NCBI GenBank assembly: GCA_032358165.1
Contig: JAALGY010000032.1
Span: 806,001-870,000, forward strand
DNA from: Diplosphaera chodatii
Taxonomy: Eukaryota; Chlorophyta; Trebouxiophyceae; Prasiolales; Stichococcaceae
DNA: 64,000 bases
Reading direction: 5' to 3'
Part shown: positions 47,601 through 56,400 of the stretch, one piece after another
Numbering within the stretch: position 1 is the stretch's first letter
Layout of the letters: each line of letters starts with the position of its first letter
The notes under the pieces: model-generated
What the model saw: the letters and a program-made list of their open reading frames with translations, nothing else
Told to the model about the DNA's origin: nothing
Database searches by the model: none
Program-made: the position numbers and the translations under genes

Positions 47601-49582
47601 GCAGGCAGCGTCAACGGGGCCCCATTGCCAGCGGCCTCAATGTCAACCGTTTCACCGTGTTGCCGTGCCTCTATTGCTGCAGGGCATCGAGGTGTTTGCG
47701 GCGTGCTGCGACATCGTGACCTTCGGCAGCGCGCTTGCGCTGGCGCTGACGCCGGTGTCGTCCGTCACCTACTCCGAGCTGGTCGGCAAGATCATGGTGG
47801 CGTCTCAGGTGCCTGGCAGATTTTGAGGCCGCCCTGCTGTACAGGCCTTTATGTGTCCCTGGATGCACTGTTTCCACACCATTACCTTGTCAAAGCAAGT
47901 GGCAACCTGCAGCCCCTGCAGTGAGGTGCTTCCGCACCGAGGCGCTCCCAACAGCGAGCTTACTCCCTCGTTTTCCTGCTGGCTCAGGGCGCCGCCGTCT
48001 GGGCGTTCGTCATCAGCCGGCCGGTGGCTTTCTGGCCGTATGCGCGGGAGACGCTGGGGCCGCGCCTGCGCATCCTGGCTGCAGGGCTGCCGCGCTGGAT
48101 ACGCCACCGCCGCAGCGTCCCACCCCCTGCAGCAGGTGAGCGTCCTCCCCAACCCCAGCATGCACAGCATTGCAGCAGCCAGCCGCATCAGCCAGTGCAC
48201 ATGTTTCCGGCTGCGCTGCGAGTGCTGCAGCAGGCTGCGCTGCCCATGGCCGCCCCATCCTGCCCGGCATTGAGACCCTGGGAAGCCGCACCCTCGGGCT
48301 AAACCCTGCTGTGCACTACAGGGGGCACGGGCCCGTCAGGCGGGCAGACGGCGCGGCAGCCGTCGCTGGGCGACTGGTCTGCCACCTTCATCATGCGGGC
48401 GGCGGGGGCACTGGGGAGCAACCCTGCCGCCGGCGCCACCCCAGGGGCAGCCACCGCCGCGCCAGGTGAAGCGACAAGCCAGACTGCCTGCTGTCGCTCA
48501 CTGCTGCGCACGGCTGGCTTCGCTAGTGCGGGCACATTCGCTATGCGCAAATGGATGCTCGCAACCACGTGCTTGCTGGCAATGTGCTCCGTGGGCGCCG
48601 CTCTGAGTGAAAGGTGGGCATGTTGACATGTGGCGCTCAGCAGCTGTGTGCACGAGCAGGCTCGGCCGCGGCGGCGGGGGCGCACGCGGCGGCCGCCGTG
48701 GCGCCTGGCGCGGCGTTGGCCGGCATGTTCGGGCGGCGGGGCAGCCTGCAGCGCGGCCTGAGCCGCCTTAACCCGCGGCGCTGGAGCCTCGGCAACCGCT
48801 CCAGCTCTGGCGGCCTGCGCAGCATGGGCAGCGCCAGGTGCCATGCCTATGCCCCCTCGCCCGACGCCTGATCTGGAGTGGATTCTATCAGTGCCGTGTT
48901 GTATGCTGTAAAGCTATTCCAGATCATGTGGCGCTGCTTGCTGCCCACTATTGGTCCACCACCTCCAAGCACGCCGTCAGCTGCAGGCAGCCCTATGATG
49001 CAGGGCCGCCAACCTGAGCACGGTGCAATGCAGGAGCGGCGACAGCTTCGGCGGGGGCCCGCCCGGCGGCGGCCTGCGTGCCGGGGGTGCGGGGGGCGTG
49101 GGCGGCAACGCCAGCAATCGCTCAAGGCGCTGGCCGGGCACCGCCTCGGCGCTGGACCGCGCCGCCAGCACGCAGGGGGTGCTACCCACGCACCAGGTAC
49201 CCCGCTTGTATCAAACATTTAAGCACCCAAAACCAGGGTCTCTCAGGCGTCGGCACGCGGCGGTCAGTATGGGATGTGGGCATGTTCTGTGGCGCCGTGC
49301 ATATCTGCCGACAGCCATCAGTTTCGGGATTGCTTTACGTGCTCTAATGGCGCACAGCATCATCTCAGTCAACAGCACCCCTCAGCCCAGGGCCGCAGCC
49401 TGACCCCTCCACAGCTAAGAACGCGCCAGACCTGCCTTGAGAGCAACACCAGACAGTACGCTCGCTGACCGGCAAACTGGGCCCTGCAGGAGGCTGCATC
49501 GGACTACTACGATTCGGACATCGAAGCCCAGACGCCTCGCACAAGCATGGGCCGCACCTTCTCAGCGCCTGATGCGCTGTGA
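27111..49582 (+). CDS. Giant proline-rich, Cys-modular surface protein with C-terminal polytopic membrane domain
   Basis: About 48 exons chain in phase from ATG 27111 to TGA 49580-49582, giving about 4,713 residues. I do not recognise a named family for the whole. Order: signal or anchor segment (VGLAAALYLALIVAAAGTG, ~residues 29-50); Gln-rich stretch; a region with two hydrophobic spans; Ser/Pro/Thr/Ala repeats (~500-1555); proline rod 1 (~1739-2142); beta-type and Cys-rich module; proline rod 2 (~2460-2700); second Cys-rich module; duplicated cassette with proline rod 3; six or seven membrane spans (~4020-4500); charged and Ser/Gly-rich tail ending FSAPDAL. The rods resemble algal pherophorins and extensins, hydroxyproline-rich wall glycoproteins. 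Inference: a wall-spanning receptor, channel or tether. A split into two or more genes is possible, but the chain through 43-46 kb (exons 43525-45211) is clean. Weakest joins: 28151 acceptor, 38476-38523 intron, 39666 donor. Confidence 0.7.
29906..30148 (+). repeat. Three tandem 81-bp units encoding a 27-residue Ala/Ser/Pro/Thr repeat
   Basis: The units at 29906-29986, 29987-30067 and 30068-30148 encode LAAASPTAASPTAAASPT-TAASPTDS(V/A/G) with few changes. They lie inside the long exon 29802-34948 of the giant gene. Regular SPT spacing suggests dense O-glycosylation of an extended stalk, as in mucin-like and wall proteins. Confidence 0.85.
30821..33088 (+). repeat. Seven tandem units of 345 or 291 bp (115 or 97 residues)
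   Basis: Unit starts, taken at a shared GATGGCCCTACAG word, are 30821, 31166, 31457, 31802, 32147, 32492 and 32783. The lengths are 345, 291, 345, 345, 345, 291 and a last partial unit. The short form lacks 18 residues (the EPTPTPTQSPSEGPTPSA block) exactly in frame. The copies are nearly identical at DNA level, so expansion is recent or conversion is active. The product is Ser/Thr/Pro/Ala-rich with little charge. The sequence leaves all forward frames and one reverse frame open, which explains long spurious ORFs here. Confidence 0.92.
33640..34850 (+). repeat. Proline-rich rod 1 (SPPPPQPPP / SPPPP), about 400 residues
   Basis: Near-continuous SPPPPQPPP and SPPPPPPP motifs change to SPPPSPPP and SPPPNPPP in the last third. 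A 315-bp internal duplication is visible: the block containing CCCTAGCCCTTTGCC at about 33961 recurs at about 34276, with the same NPPPPSPPNSNPLPPSPP sequence following. In algae such tracts are prolyl-hydroxylated, arabinosylated and form stiff polyproline II rods (established for pherophorins and extensins). Preceded at about 33190-33290 by two arginine-rich RRRLLQ/RRRQLLQ motifs and a beta-type segment. Confidence 0.9.
34861..36856 (+). other. Giant gene: first beta-type plus Cys-rich module, exon list
   Basis: The end of exon 29802-34948 is followed by 35094-35157, 35248-35280, 35430-35563, 35625-35660, 35696-35747, 36023-36177, 36347-36519 and 36652-36856. Two exons are microexons (33 and 36 nt). 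The protein reads as beta strands (VVNSFVIKGRVSNSS, MLVIGRDGLRVVVEPLTDGG, GAVDVDVTFSPGDAVYKL), then a GVFNCRLC start to about 125 residues with many cysteines in CXXC and CXC patterns (CRYC, CTDCNC, CSACRC). The module looks like a disulphide-bonded extracellular domain; EGF-like spacing is not exact. Confidence 0.65.
36975..37690 (+). repeat. Proline-rich rod 2, about 239 residues
   Basis: This tract opens exon 36975-38115 and consists of SPPP, NPPP, QPPP, RPPP and KPPP blocks. Unlike rod 1 it carries scattered Arg and Lys. The forward frame is fixed by phase from exon 36652-36856 and by the following reading FPDQGVDVFAFVPPTD. The antisense strand reads as an artefactual glycine-rich ORF. 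Confidence 0.85.
37691..40028 (+). other. Giant gene: second beta-type plus Cys-rich module, exon list
   Basis: Exons: 36975-38115 (second half), 38315-38475, 38524-38724, 38866-39010, 39154-39301, 39518-39666, 39922-40028. The order copies the first module: an RRRRLAD motif, a beta-type stretch (TAVFSVRLVNASGGASMAI, VAVGYAVGRFRFSGHL), then a GVYHCFSC start parallel to GVFNCRLC, and a Cys-rich run (CNFCSCG, CGRCG, CSACVCG, CTGCACG). The 38476-38523 intron would be only 48 bp. An acceptor just before GVYHC would mirror the first module but breaks phase, so this join needs RNA evidence. Confidence 0.6.
40144..43743 (+). repeat. Duplicated exon cassette (GYRLTI module) with conserved intron phases
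   Basis: Copy 1: exons 40144-40229, 40343-40470, 40639-40772, 40919-41629. Copy 2: 42319-42575, 42696-42850, 43056-43210, 43525-43743. Between them are 41730-41773 and 41922-42120 (Cys-rich: CRVCSADASTCLKCDC). The two copies share landmarks in order: YTSITG/SKYTG, FACSWALQIVPF/NDCPWVFQLG, GYRLTI in both, then a strand module (GWMTFDLEFYIG/HDITVEIYWGAG) and the next exon LQLQWASQDG/GLHLPWANAD. The introns at these landmarks have the same phases, 2, 1 and 0, in both copies. This is strong evidence of an ancient intragenic segmental duplication. Confidence 0.8.
41100..41575 (+). repeat. Proline-rich rod 3 with D/K-alternating 111-bp repeat
   Basis: Within exon 40919-41629 about 157 residues are mainly proline. 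Two exact-period 111-bp units (41267-41377, 41378-41488) encode DLPPPPPPLKAPPPLPPPPDLPPPPPLKIPPP, split here across the repeat boundary. Unlike rods 1 and 2 it has regularly placed Asp and Lys and almost no SPPPP. It therefore differs chemically from its two sister rods. Confidence 0.85.
43852..44781 (+). other. Giant gene: juxtamembrane ectodomain exons
   Basis: Exons 43852-44124, 44328-44502 and 44697-44781 continue in phase from 43743 and lead directly into the first membrane span. The 91-codon exon 43852-44124 is Ala/Pro/Ser-rich. The next encodes ITVGTLGLSAAVPAGPHQ, then YLVLSAVNGTGGQLVVV, a likely beta domain. The last encodes ASLNAANDLISVFGDTP and splits a Lys codon (AA|G) with exon 45033. 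That codon join is the key link between the matrix portion and the membrane portion. Confidence 0.7.
45033..48135 (+). other. Giant gene: polytopic membrane domain, six or seven spans
   Basis: Exons: 45033-45211, 45491-45651, 45915-46068, 46339-46640, 46838-47021, 47122-47300, 47457-47537, 47683-47808, 47988-48135. Apolar spans: RIAFWVLIALGVLLALHGAL and LELFLLLFLIAPIGQIAA (first exon), WVVFAVCCCGFLLGGGYIVY, LFWVGKTLLTGYVIVSL, VVFVVIAVVLWFAYNRILL, VFAACCDIVTFGSALALAL, and a weaker AAVWAFVISRPVAFW. A soluble loop of about 170-210 residues, partly acidic and Ala-rich with an eight-Ala run (GCC repeats near 46866), separates the third and fourth spans. The general layout resembles fungal TRP-like/FLC proteins (PF06011), which also follow an extracellular N-terminal domain. 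That is a hypothesis; I see no diagnostic motif. Confidence 0.65.
48322..49582 (+). other. Giant gene: C-terminal tail exons
   Basis: Exons 48322-48465, 48660-48837, 49034-49196, 49490-49582. The tail is Gly/Ser/Arg-rich with basic clusters (FGRRGSLQRGLSRLNPRR, NASNRSRRW) containing RXXS-type phosphosites, then an acidic SDYYDSDIEAQTPRTSM stretch and the end FSAPDAL. This composition suits a cytoplasmic regulatory tail (inference). Confidence 0.7.
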
Positions 49583-50461
49583 TGGCTGACGGGGTGACAC
49601 CTGGCGGGCAGGGGACGGGCTTGTCAACAGAAGGGAGAGTGGCCAGGAAGGGAGAGAAGTATCAAATGAGAATTGAAGGGGTTTGGGCTGTCCTGTGTTT
49701 TGCCAGCGGTGGAACACAGACTGCTGCCGCAGCCCTTGCCATCTGGATGCCAGGCAGGGCATTGGCAGCACAATCTGTGCCAGCAGCGGGAACCCACCCT
49801 CATCTTGTGCTGCCCAACAGCGGAGGGCATTATGTGCTGCTGAGTTGAGGCACAACTGCGGGGATCAGAGCTGGGAGACGTTGTTTGACAGCACCGGGAT
49901 GATGGACAAAGGAACAGCACATCCGCAATGATCGGCTGCGTCAGAGCCCACGGGGCGCACCCGTGAAAGATGTGCGGTGGCTGATTTTGAGCACCCTTTG
50001 TTAACCGTGTGTCATTTCGTTCGCACTGCTTGCTTTGCTGCACTTCATTGCTGCTCACAATGGCATGGGGGAACAGCAGCAACCCTGAAGCGCTGGGCAG
50101 GCGCTTCATCCTTCACAACTTGATGTTGAGTTGATTGCTCCAGTATGTGCTGGCATAGTAGGAATTAACCTGGTTTCAGTTGGTCTGCATTGTTCAGGGC
50201 AGAATGCTGTTAGGTATCGTGAACTCCGGCAGCCTCCGTGTCGTCAACTGAGACACCGTGCTGCTGACCGACATCGTGAGCACTTCTTCGAGCTGTTACA
50301 TCTTTGTAAGACAAACATACATTGCCACAGCTTATTGTCGAACAAATATAGTCATCAGCAGAGTGAGCTGCACAGATCTGCCGAGCATCGCTGTTCCTCT
50401 GCTGCAGCAGTGCTGTAGTTTCCATTTCTGTACAGCTACGTGTCTCTGAGGCTGCCGGACG
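49583..50461. other. Convergent 3' spacer, giant gene / SKI2
   Basis: Tail-to-tail spacer of 879 bp with no supported gene. A short open frame at 49579-49848 overlaps the giant gene's stop and shows no family features. On the minus strand a TGTAA (plus TTACA, 50296-50300) lies 162 bp past the SKI2 stop, in a good position for the green-algal polyadenylation signal. Confidence 0.45.
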
Positions 50462-53400
50462 CTAGGCGACGTACAAGCTGGCTGCAAACACGACGTCTCG
50501 CTTGATGGCCGCGGAAGCGGCTGTCATCTGCTGCCACAGGGCGGTGTCGCCCATCACACGGGCGGCGTCCCGGAACTCACGACACGTCTCGTCTAGCCGC
50601 ACCACCGTCCGGACAATTGAGCCCTGCACATTGAGATGTGTTGCAAACACAATCAGATGTGTTGTAGTGGAAACAACAGCAGCACAGCTGTGCCGGCCAG
50701 CTCCTCGTGCATGATAGTCACGGACAGCTGGTCAGGGCGCTGGCGAGGTGACATCAGTGTCGGCGGCGCTGCTGCGGACACACCTCCATGACGTCCGTCA
50801 GCTGGCAGATGTCGGTGAAGGCGGTCCCGCAGGCCCACTGGTACACCACCTGCGCAGCGTTGCAGCGTTTGGTGGCATGCCCGTCAGCCTTACACGACGA
50901 GCAGCACGCACGTTGCAGCATTGGGGTAGGCCTCGCTGTTGTGCAGCTCTTGTGCAGCTTACCTCCATGAGCCCAAAGTTCAGCGTGTTCTTCACGTAGT
51001 CGCCGGGCAGCAGCTCCAGGCCGGCCGCGTGCTGCACCTCCCCTGCCTGGTGCGCCAGCTGCATGGCGTGGTCGGCGGCGGCGGCTAGCGCGGGTGGGAT
51101 GGCGTCGGGGGAGGGCGCAGCGACGTTGCGCTCCTGGAACACCAGCGCCGACAGCAATGCCACGGCCTCCTCTGGAGTCAGCTCCGCCAGCACCCCTGTA
51201 GCACAAAAGGAGACTGTGACTGTATTCCGCTGACACGCAGTGGCAAGGTGGCATGCCTGATGGCAACCAGAAGAATGGCAAGCACCATGCTAGTGGCAGC
51301 ATCTTGGTGGCTAAGCTGACTGTTGGTGCCGCGCAGGCGACACTCTGGATGCCGGGGACCGTACAGCAGCACTTGGTGCATCCTGTCCCTTGCCTGCAAA
51401 TATCATCTCGGTGGCCAGCAGCTCGTCGCCAGAGTTGATCTCGCAGGCGACGCGGCCCTTGACCGCCACCGTGTTGTCCGCCGACACATACTGCAGCTGC
51501 TTCAGCACCTCCACCCGGATCTGGAACTCCGGCATGCCTGCAGATCACAGGGCACCTCTGCTGAACGAGCGTCGCAGCATGGCGTTCTTGATGCAGGTAG
51601 TCAGGCATTTCAAGACGGTGGATGGCCACGAGGCATGAGTAAACTGAAAAGGCGTACTACTACATAGATACAGCACACACAAAGTGGGTGTGGGCATGCC
51701 TGACAGGTTGGCGTCTGACAGGCTGTGGGCCAGGGCGCGCAGGCGGCCGGCCAGCAGCGCCTCGGACCGCACCAGCGCATGCGCCTCGCCGACGCCCGCA
51801 AGCCTGCGGGTGCAGCATTTGCCGCCGTGATATCGCGTGTCACAGAAGCACTGCTGCAGCTCGTGCACGCTGCACACTGTCAGCATGCCCAAGAGCAGCG
51901 GCAACCGGTCACTGGGACGCCGTTGTCGTGGACTCATGCCAGCAGCGCTGCTGGTGACCTTCCGACACCCCATCGAAACTGTATGCGAGCCGATCTCATG
52001 TATCACAGCTCAGTGCTGCCCTGCTTGCACAGGATGGAGGCAGCAGCGCACCAGTGGGCGGGCATGGCGGCGCGGGCCGCCAGCAGCCGCTGCTGCTGCC
52101 GGATGTCGCCCACCAGCTCGAAGGCGTTCACCTTCAGGTCCGCCACCGGGTCCAGCAGCTCCGCCTCCTGCCGCCCTGCTGCTGCAGGCTCCTGCATGTA
52201 AACAGAGTGGGCTGCCCAGCATTGTCACAATCTAAACGACGCAGTGGTCTGCTCATGGGTGCGGCCTGCCTGGAGTGCGCGCCGCAGCACAGCACCCGCA
52301 TGGTCCAGGCACGCACCTGCACGTCGTGCAGCTGCGCCGCCAGGGCGTCCGCGGCAGCGTCGCCCTCTGGACCCCCCGCACGCACCGCCTCGAAGTCGCC
52401 CCGCACCTGCCGCCCGCCATGCCCAGCTCAGGAGGCAGGGTGCGTGCCATGTAGCGCTTCAGGCTGCAGGTGCATGCTGGTCCTTGATCATGCTGTGTGC
52501 GCGATCATGCTCTGCTACCCTGGATGACCCACCTTGGCCCGGCAGATGGCCTGCACTTCCGCGAGGTCTGCGTCTCGCACCACCCACCGCACCCAGCCAC
52601 CCGCTGCGGGGCCGCCATAGCGCGGCAGGGGCGCTGTGGCCGGACTGCTTGCGCCGCCACGCCGCTGTGGCAGCGCGCCGCTGAAGCCATTCTGTCCAAT
52701 GCCTGCAAAGGCACCACCGTGTAAGCACCGCTCGGGCGGTGCTAGGTCTCACATTGCCAGACCGCAGACCTCGGTCGGCAAGAGCCTGCCATGCAAAGTT
52801 TTGAGTGGCGGTGTGTCACCAGCTGCTGCTGCAGCTGCGGGCACGTCCTGCGGATGTGGCCGGTGCAGCGCAAGCGCCTGGAAGCCCCCTGCCGCTGCTG
52901 GAGCCCCTCCCCTGCTGTGCTCAGCAGTGTAATACTGCTCAGCATAAGCGTCCCAGCCAGATCAGAGCGATGCATTGCCGCGCTGTTGCGAGAAGGCAGC
53001 GACATCCTGCCCTCTTGAAGGCAATTTGATATGCAGACTGCAATCCACACAGCACTTGCTGACGAAACTAACATACCTCTGGGATGCTGAGGTGGGGCTG
53101 CTGAGTAGAAGTGCCAGCTGCGGCAGCCCTGTAGCGCCATCGCTGAGCAGCACCAGCCGCCCCGGGACCAGCGCCGACTGCGCACCGCGGGTCCCCATGA
53201 CGACATCCTGCTCTCGCAGGCAGCACAGTCAGAGCCATACAAATATCTCCCATTGTCGGGTGGTGGTTGATGTATTGCAGGATTGCAACATCAGCATCAG
53301 CGCCTTGAGCATGTGGCATGTCCGATGCAGCTCGGGGCAGCTGTGAGATTGCACCTGCAGCTTGCGCGTCAGAGCGTCGATCTGAGCGTTGATCGCGACG

Positions 53401-56400
53401 TACTGCCCGACGTCGTCCCGGGACACGCCGACGTCGCTTGGCAGCGGCCACGCCGCGGATCGCAGGGAGGCGAGCGCCGACTGGCCGCGGGCCAGGGCCT
53501 TGACGGCCTCCGGCGCCGCCTTCTGGGCATGGAATTCCAGGAAGCTGCGCTTCAACATGTCCTCGACCTGCAGTCAAGAGGCAGGACCTGTGGCGGTTTG
53601 CAGCCTGGGCTGCAGGGAGTGTGCCAGTTCACCACGATGAACAGAAGGCCTGATCTGGAGCTTATGCTGGAGCTTATGCTTCAGCACGTCAGTTTTGACG
53701 TGTCCTGTGTGTGACCTCTTTGCTACAAGCTAGCACCTAGCACCACTACTGTCGCCAGCCTGCACATGGGCGCTGCCTACTACCAAATGCAATGCAGGAA
53801 AACGCTCTGCACTTCCCAGCCTTGCCTTCAGGTCCTCAACGCGCAGCAGGTTGAGGATCATGGAGTAGGTGAGCCGGAACTGGGACTGCAGCCGTGTCGC
53901 GCGCCCCGTCAGCAGCTTGCGCAGCTCCGCCTCGTCCGGCACATCCTCCCAGCAGGCTATGAGCACGGTGCCGACGGGGTCCAGGCCCCGGCGCCCCGCC
54001 CGCCCCGCCATCTGCGTGTACTCCCCCGGCAGCAGCGTCCTGCAGTGCACTGATTTGAAGGTCCATCCGGCTGCTGGAGGGTACAGCGTTCCACCACGGT
54101 GTTTTGCAATCGGAGTCACGTAACAGGCTCAACGTGCATAGCTGCTGCGCCTGTGCAGAGTGTGGTGGCAACCCAACCAGATGGGCACTGGACATCGTGG
54201 GGCAGGGGGATCAGTTCACTTGCTGGTATAGAAGGTGCCCACATGAGGCATGCTGGAGAAGCTCACCTAAAGGCCTTGCCGTCGTGCTTGCGCAGGGACT
54301 GGAAGACCACGGTGCGCGCTGGCGCGTTGACGCCCATCGCAAAGGTCTCCGTGCAGAACAGCACCTTGAGCAGCCCGCGGCAGAACAGCATCTCCACCAC
54401 CTCCTTCATGATGGGCAGTAGCCCTGCACCAGAAATGGCCATAGGGTGTTAGCATCATTTATGATTATTATTAGTCATTCGTAGAAAGTCACCATATGTG
54501 GCGCATGTCACGGCTGAGCCACGGCACCAGCCACGGCCAGCTACGACTCGCAGCAGCACTGCTTTCTGGTGTGCATGTGACAGCTGCTGCTGTACGACCA
54601 TACAGATACATGGCATACCAGCATGGTGCACGCCTATGCCACGGCGCAGCATGGACTGCAGGCGCTTGATCTGCGGCAGGCCCCGGTCTTCTGCCCTTAG
54701 CCGAGCGAGCGCCTTGGTGACGAACACCTGGTCGGTGGCGCATGCCACAGCTTCACCGAGGGAAGGCGAAGCGTACATGCGCTATCAGGTGCGCTCGTGC
54801 AAGACCTCGCTGGTGTGCGCTCAGTCAGCAAAGCAGCTTGACATCTGAGGTGCAAGCACCAGCTGTACACAACTGCAAATGTATTCGTTCGTTGTTTGTC
54901 GAAAAGTTGATGCGTATGCAAGGAGGTGAACGGGTGCTACCTGGATGTCGGACTTGTCATCCGCGGAGGTCATGTCCAGCGAGGCCAGGGAGTCGACCAG
55001 GCTGTCGCACCGGCGCTTGGAGAAGCAAAACACCACGACCGGCAGCTGCTCCCTGCACGCAGCAATGCCCAAGAGTACTGCAGTTCACGCATGCCAGTCT
55101 TGGCTAGGTTCTCGTTTCTGGCATTGTCCGTTAAGCTGAGGAAGCAGCCAGCACATGTTGATCAAGGGCACATATCCATGTGCAAGCACATGAACAGCAT
55201 TGGGTCTTGCTGCATGCTGGTGGTGGGCCTGAGGCGTTGGGACGGCGCCTAAATTGGGAATCTGCTAGTCTGCTTGTCAAGCCCACCGCTTCTTCAGCGC
55301 GTCGATGAGCAGCAGCCACTGGGTGCGCTCGGTGCCCGCGCCGGTGGTGGCATTGGCGCCGCCGCCGCGCTGCACCAGCGACGCCGCCGCCTTGGCCGAG
55401 CTGCTGGGGCCGCGCGGGCCGGCGCGCGCCGCCGCCCCCCTGCCGCCCCTCCCTGCAGCACGCAGGCCTCGGAATCTACGGCTTGGCAACCACCAGTGCA
55501 CCCGAGCTGCAGATGACAGCTTGCGATTGCAGCATGCGGCACCACACCCACTGCAGTCCATGTTATGCTGTTTGTTCATGTTGTAGCATACATGATAATG
55601 TACGCCTGCACTGATAGCTGCAGATATGTCTCGTGACCGCAAAGGCGCTCAGGCAGCATCTCACAGGCCGGATACATGCACAAGATCCAACTGCTTACGA
55701 TTCAAGGCTCCAATAGCACCCAGTACTAAGGCAGAGCACAACAGCCTTCACCCTGCGCTTCGCGGCCGCGGCCGACACCGAAGCCGCCCCGCCCGGTCGG
55801 CCGCTGGTCCTTGGCCTGCTTCGTGGTGGTGGGCACCACGTTGCGCCGCTTGTGCGCCGCCTTTGCCTGCGCGATGCCCTGCAGCAGCAGGCACACAGCG
55901 CTCTGCTATTGGCAGCCCTGGGCCAGCGATGTTGCTGACATGTTCTGATGTTGCAAGCCTGTCTATACATGGCAGCCAGCGGCAGATGGCATGCGTCTGC
56001 TGTTAGCGGAGTGTTGCAGCTGCACACGCTGACCATGGTCAGCAGCGTATTCTGGGGGCGCGTTGCTGAAAAATAAGCCGCTGCACCGGAGCACGTGTCA
56101 AGAGTGCACAGTTCACAGCCATGTGCAGCCAGTCAAGAAGTCTGCAAGGGCAGCGCCGCACCTCAGGCAGCATCACATCCTGGCGGGCGATGGGGTAGAA
56201 CTCGCCGGCGTAGTACAGCACGTGCTCCAGTGGCACCGGCCGCCGCTGCGTGCCCGTCACCCACAGCTTCTTGCGCTTGGTGCGGCCCACCCAGTCAGCG
56301 AACTCCATCACGTTGGGCACCGTCGCCGACAGCAGCACCAAGTTCACGTGCTCCGGCAGCATGATGATGACCTGCGGGGCACATGTGCAAGCATGCAGGC

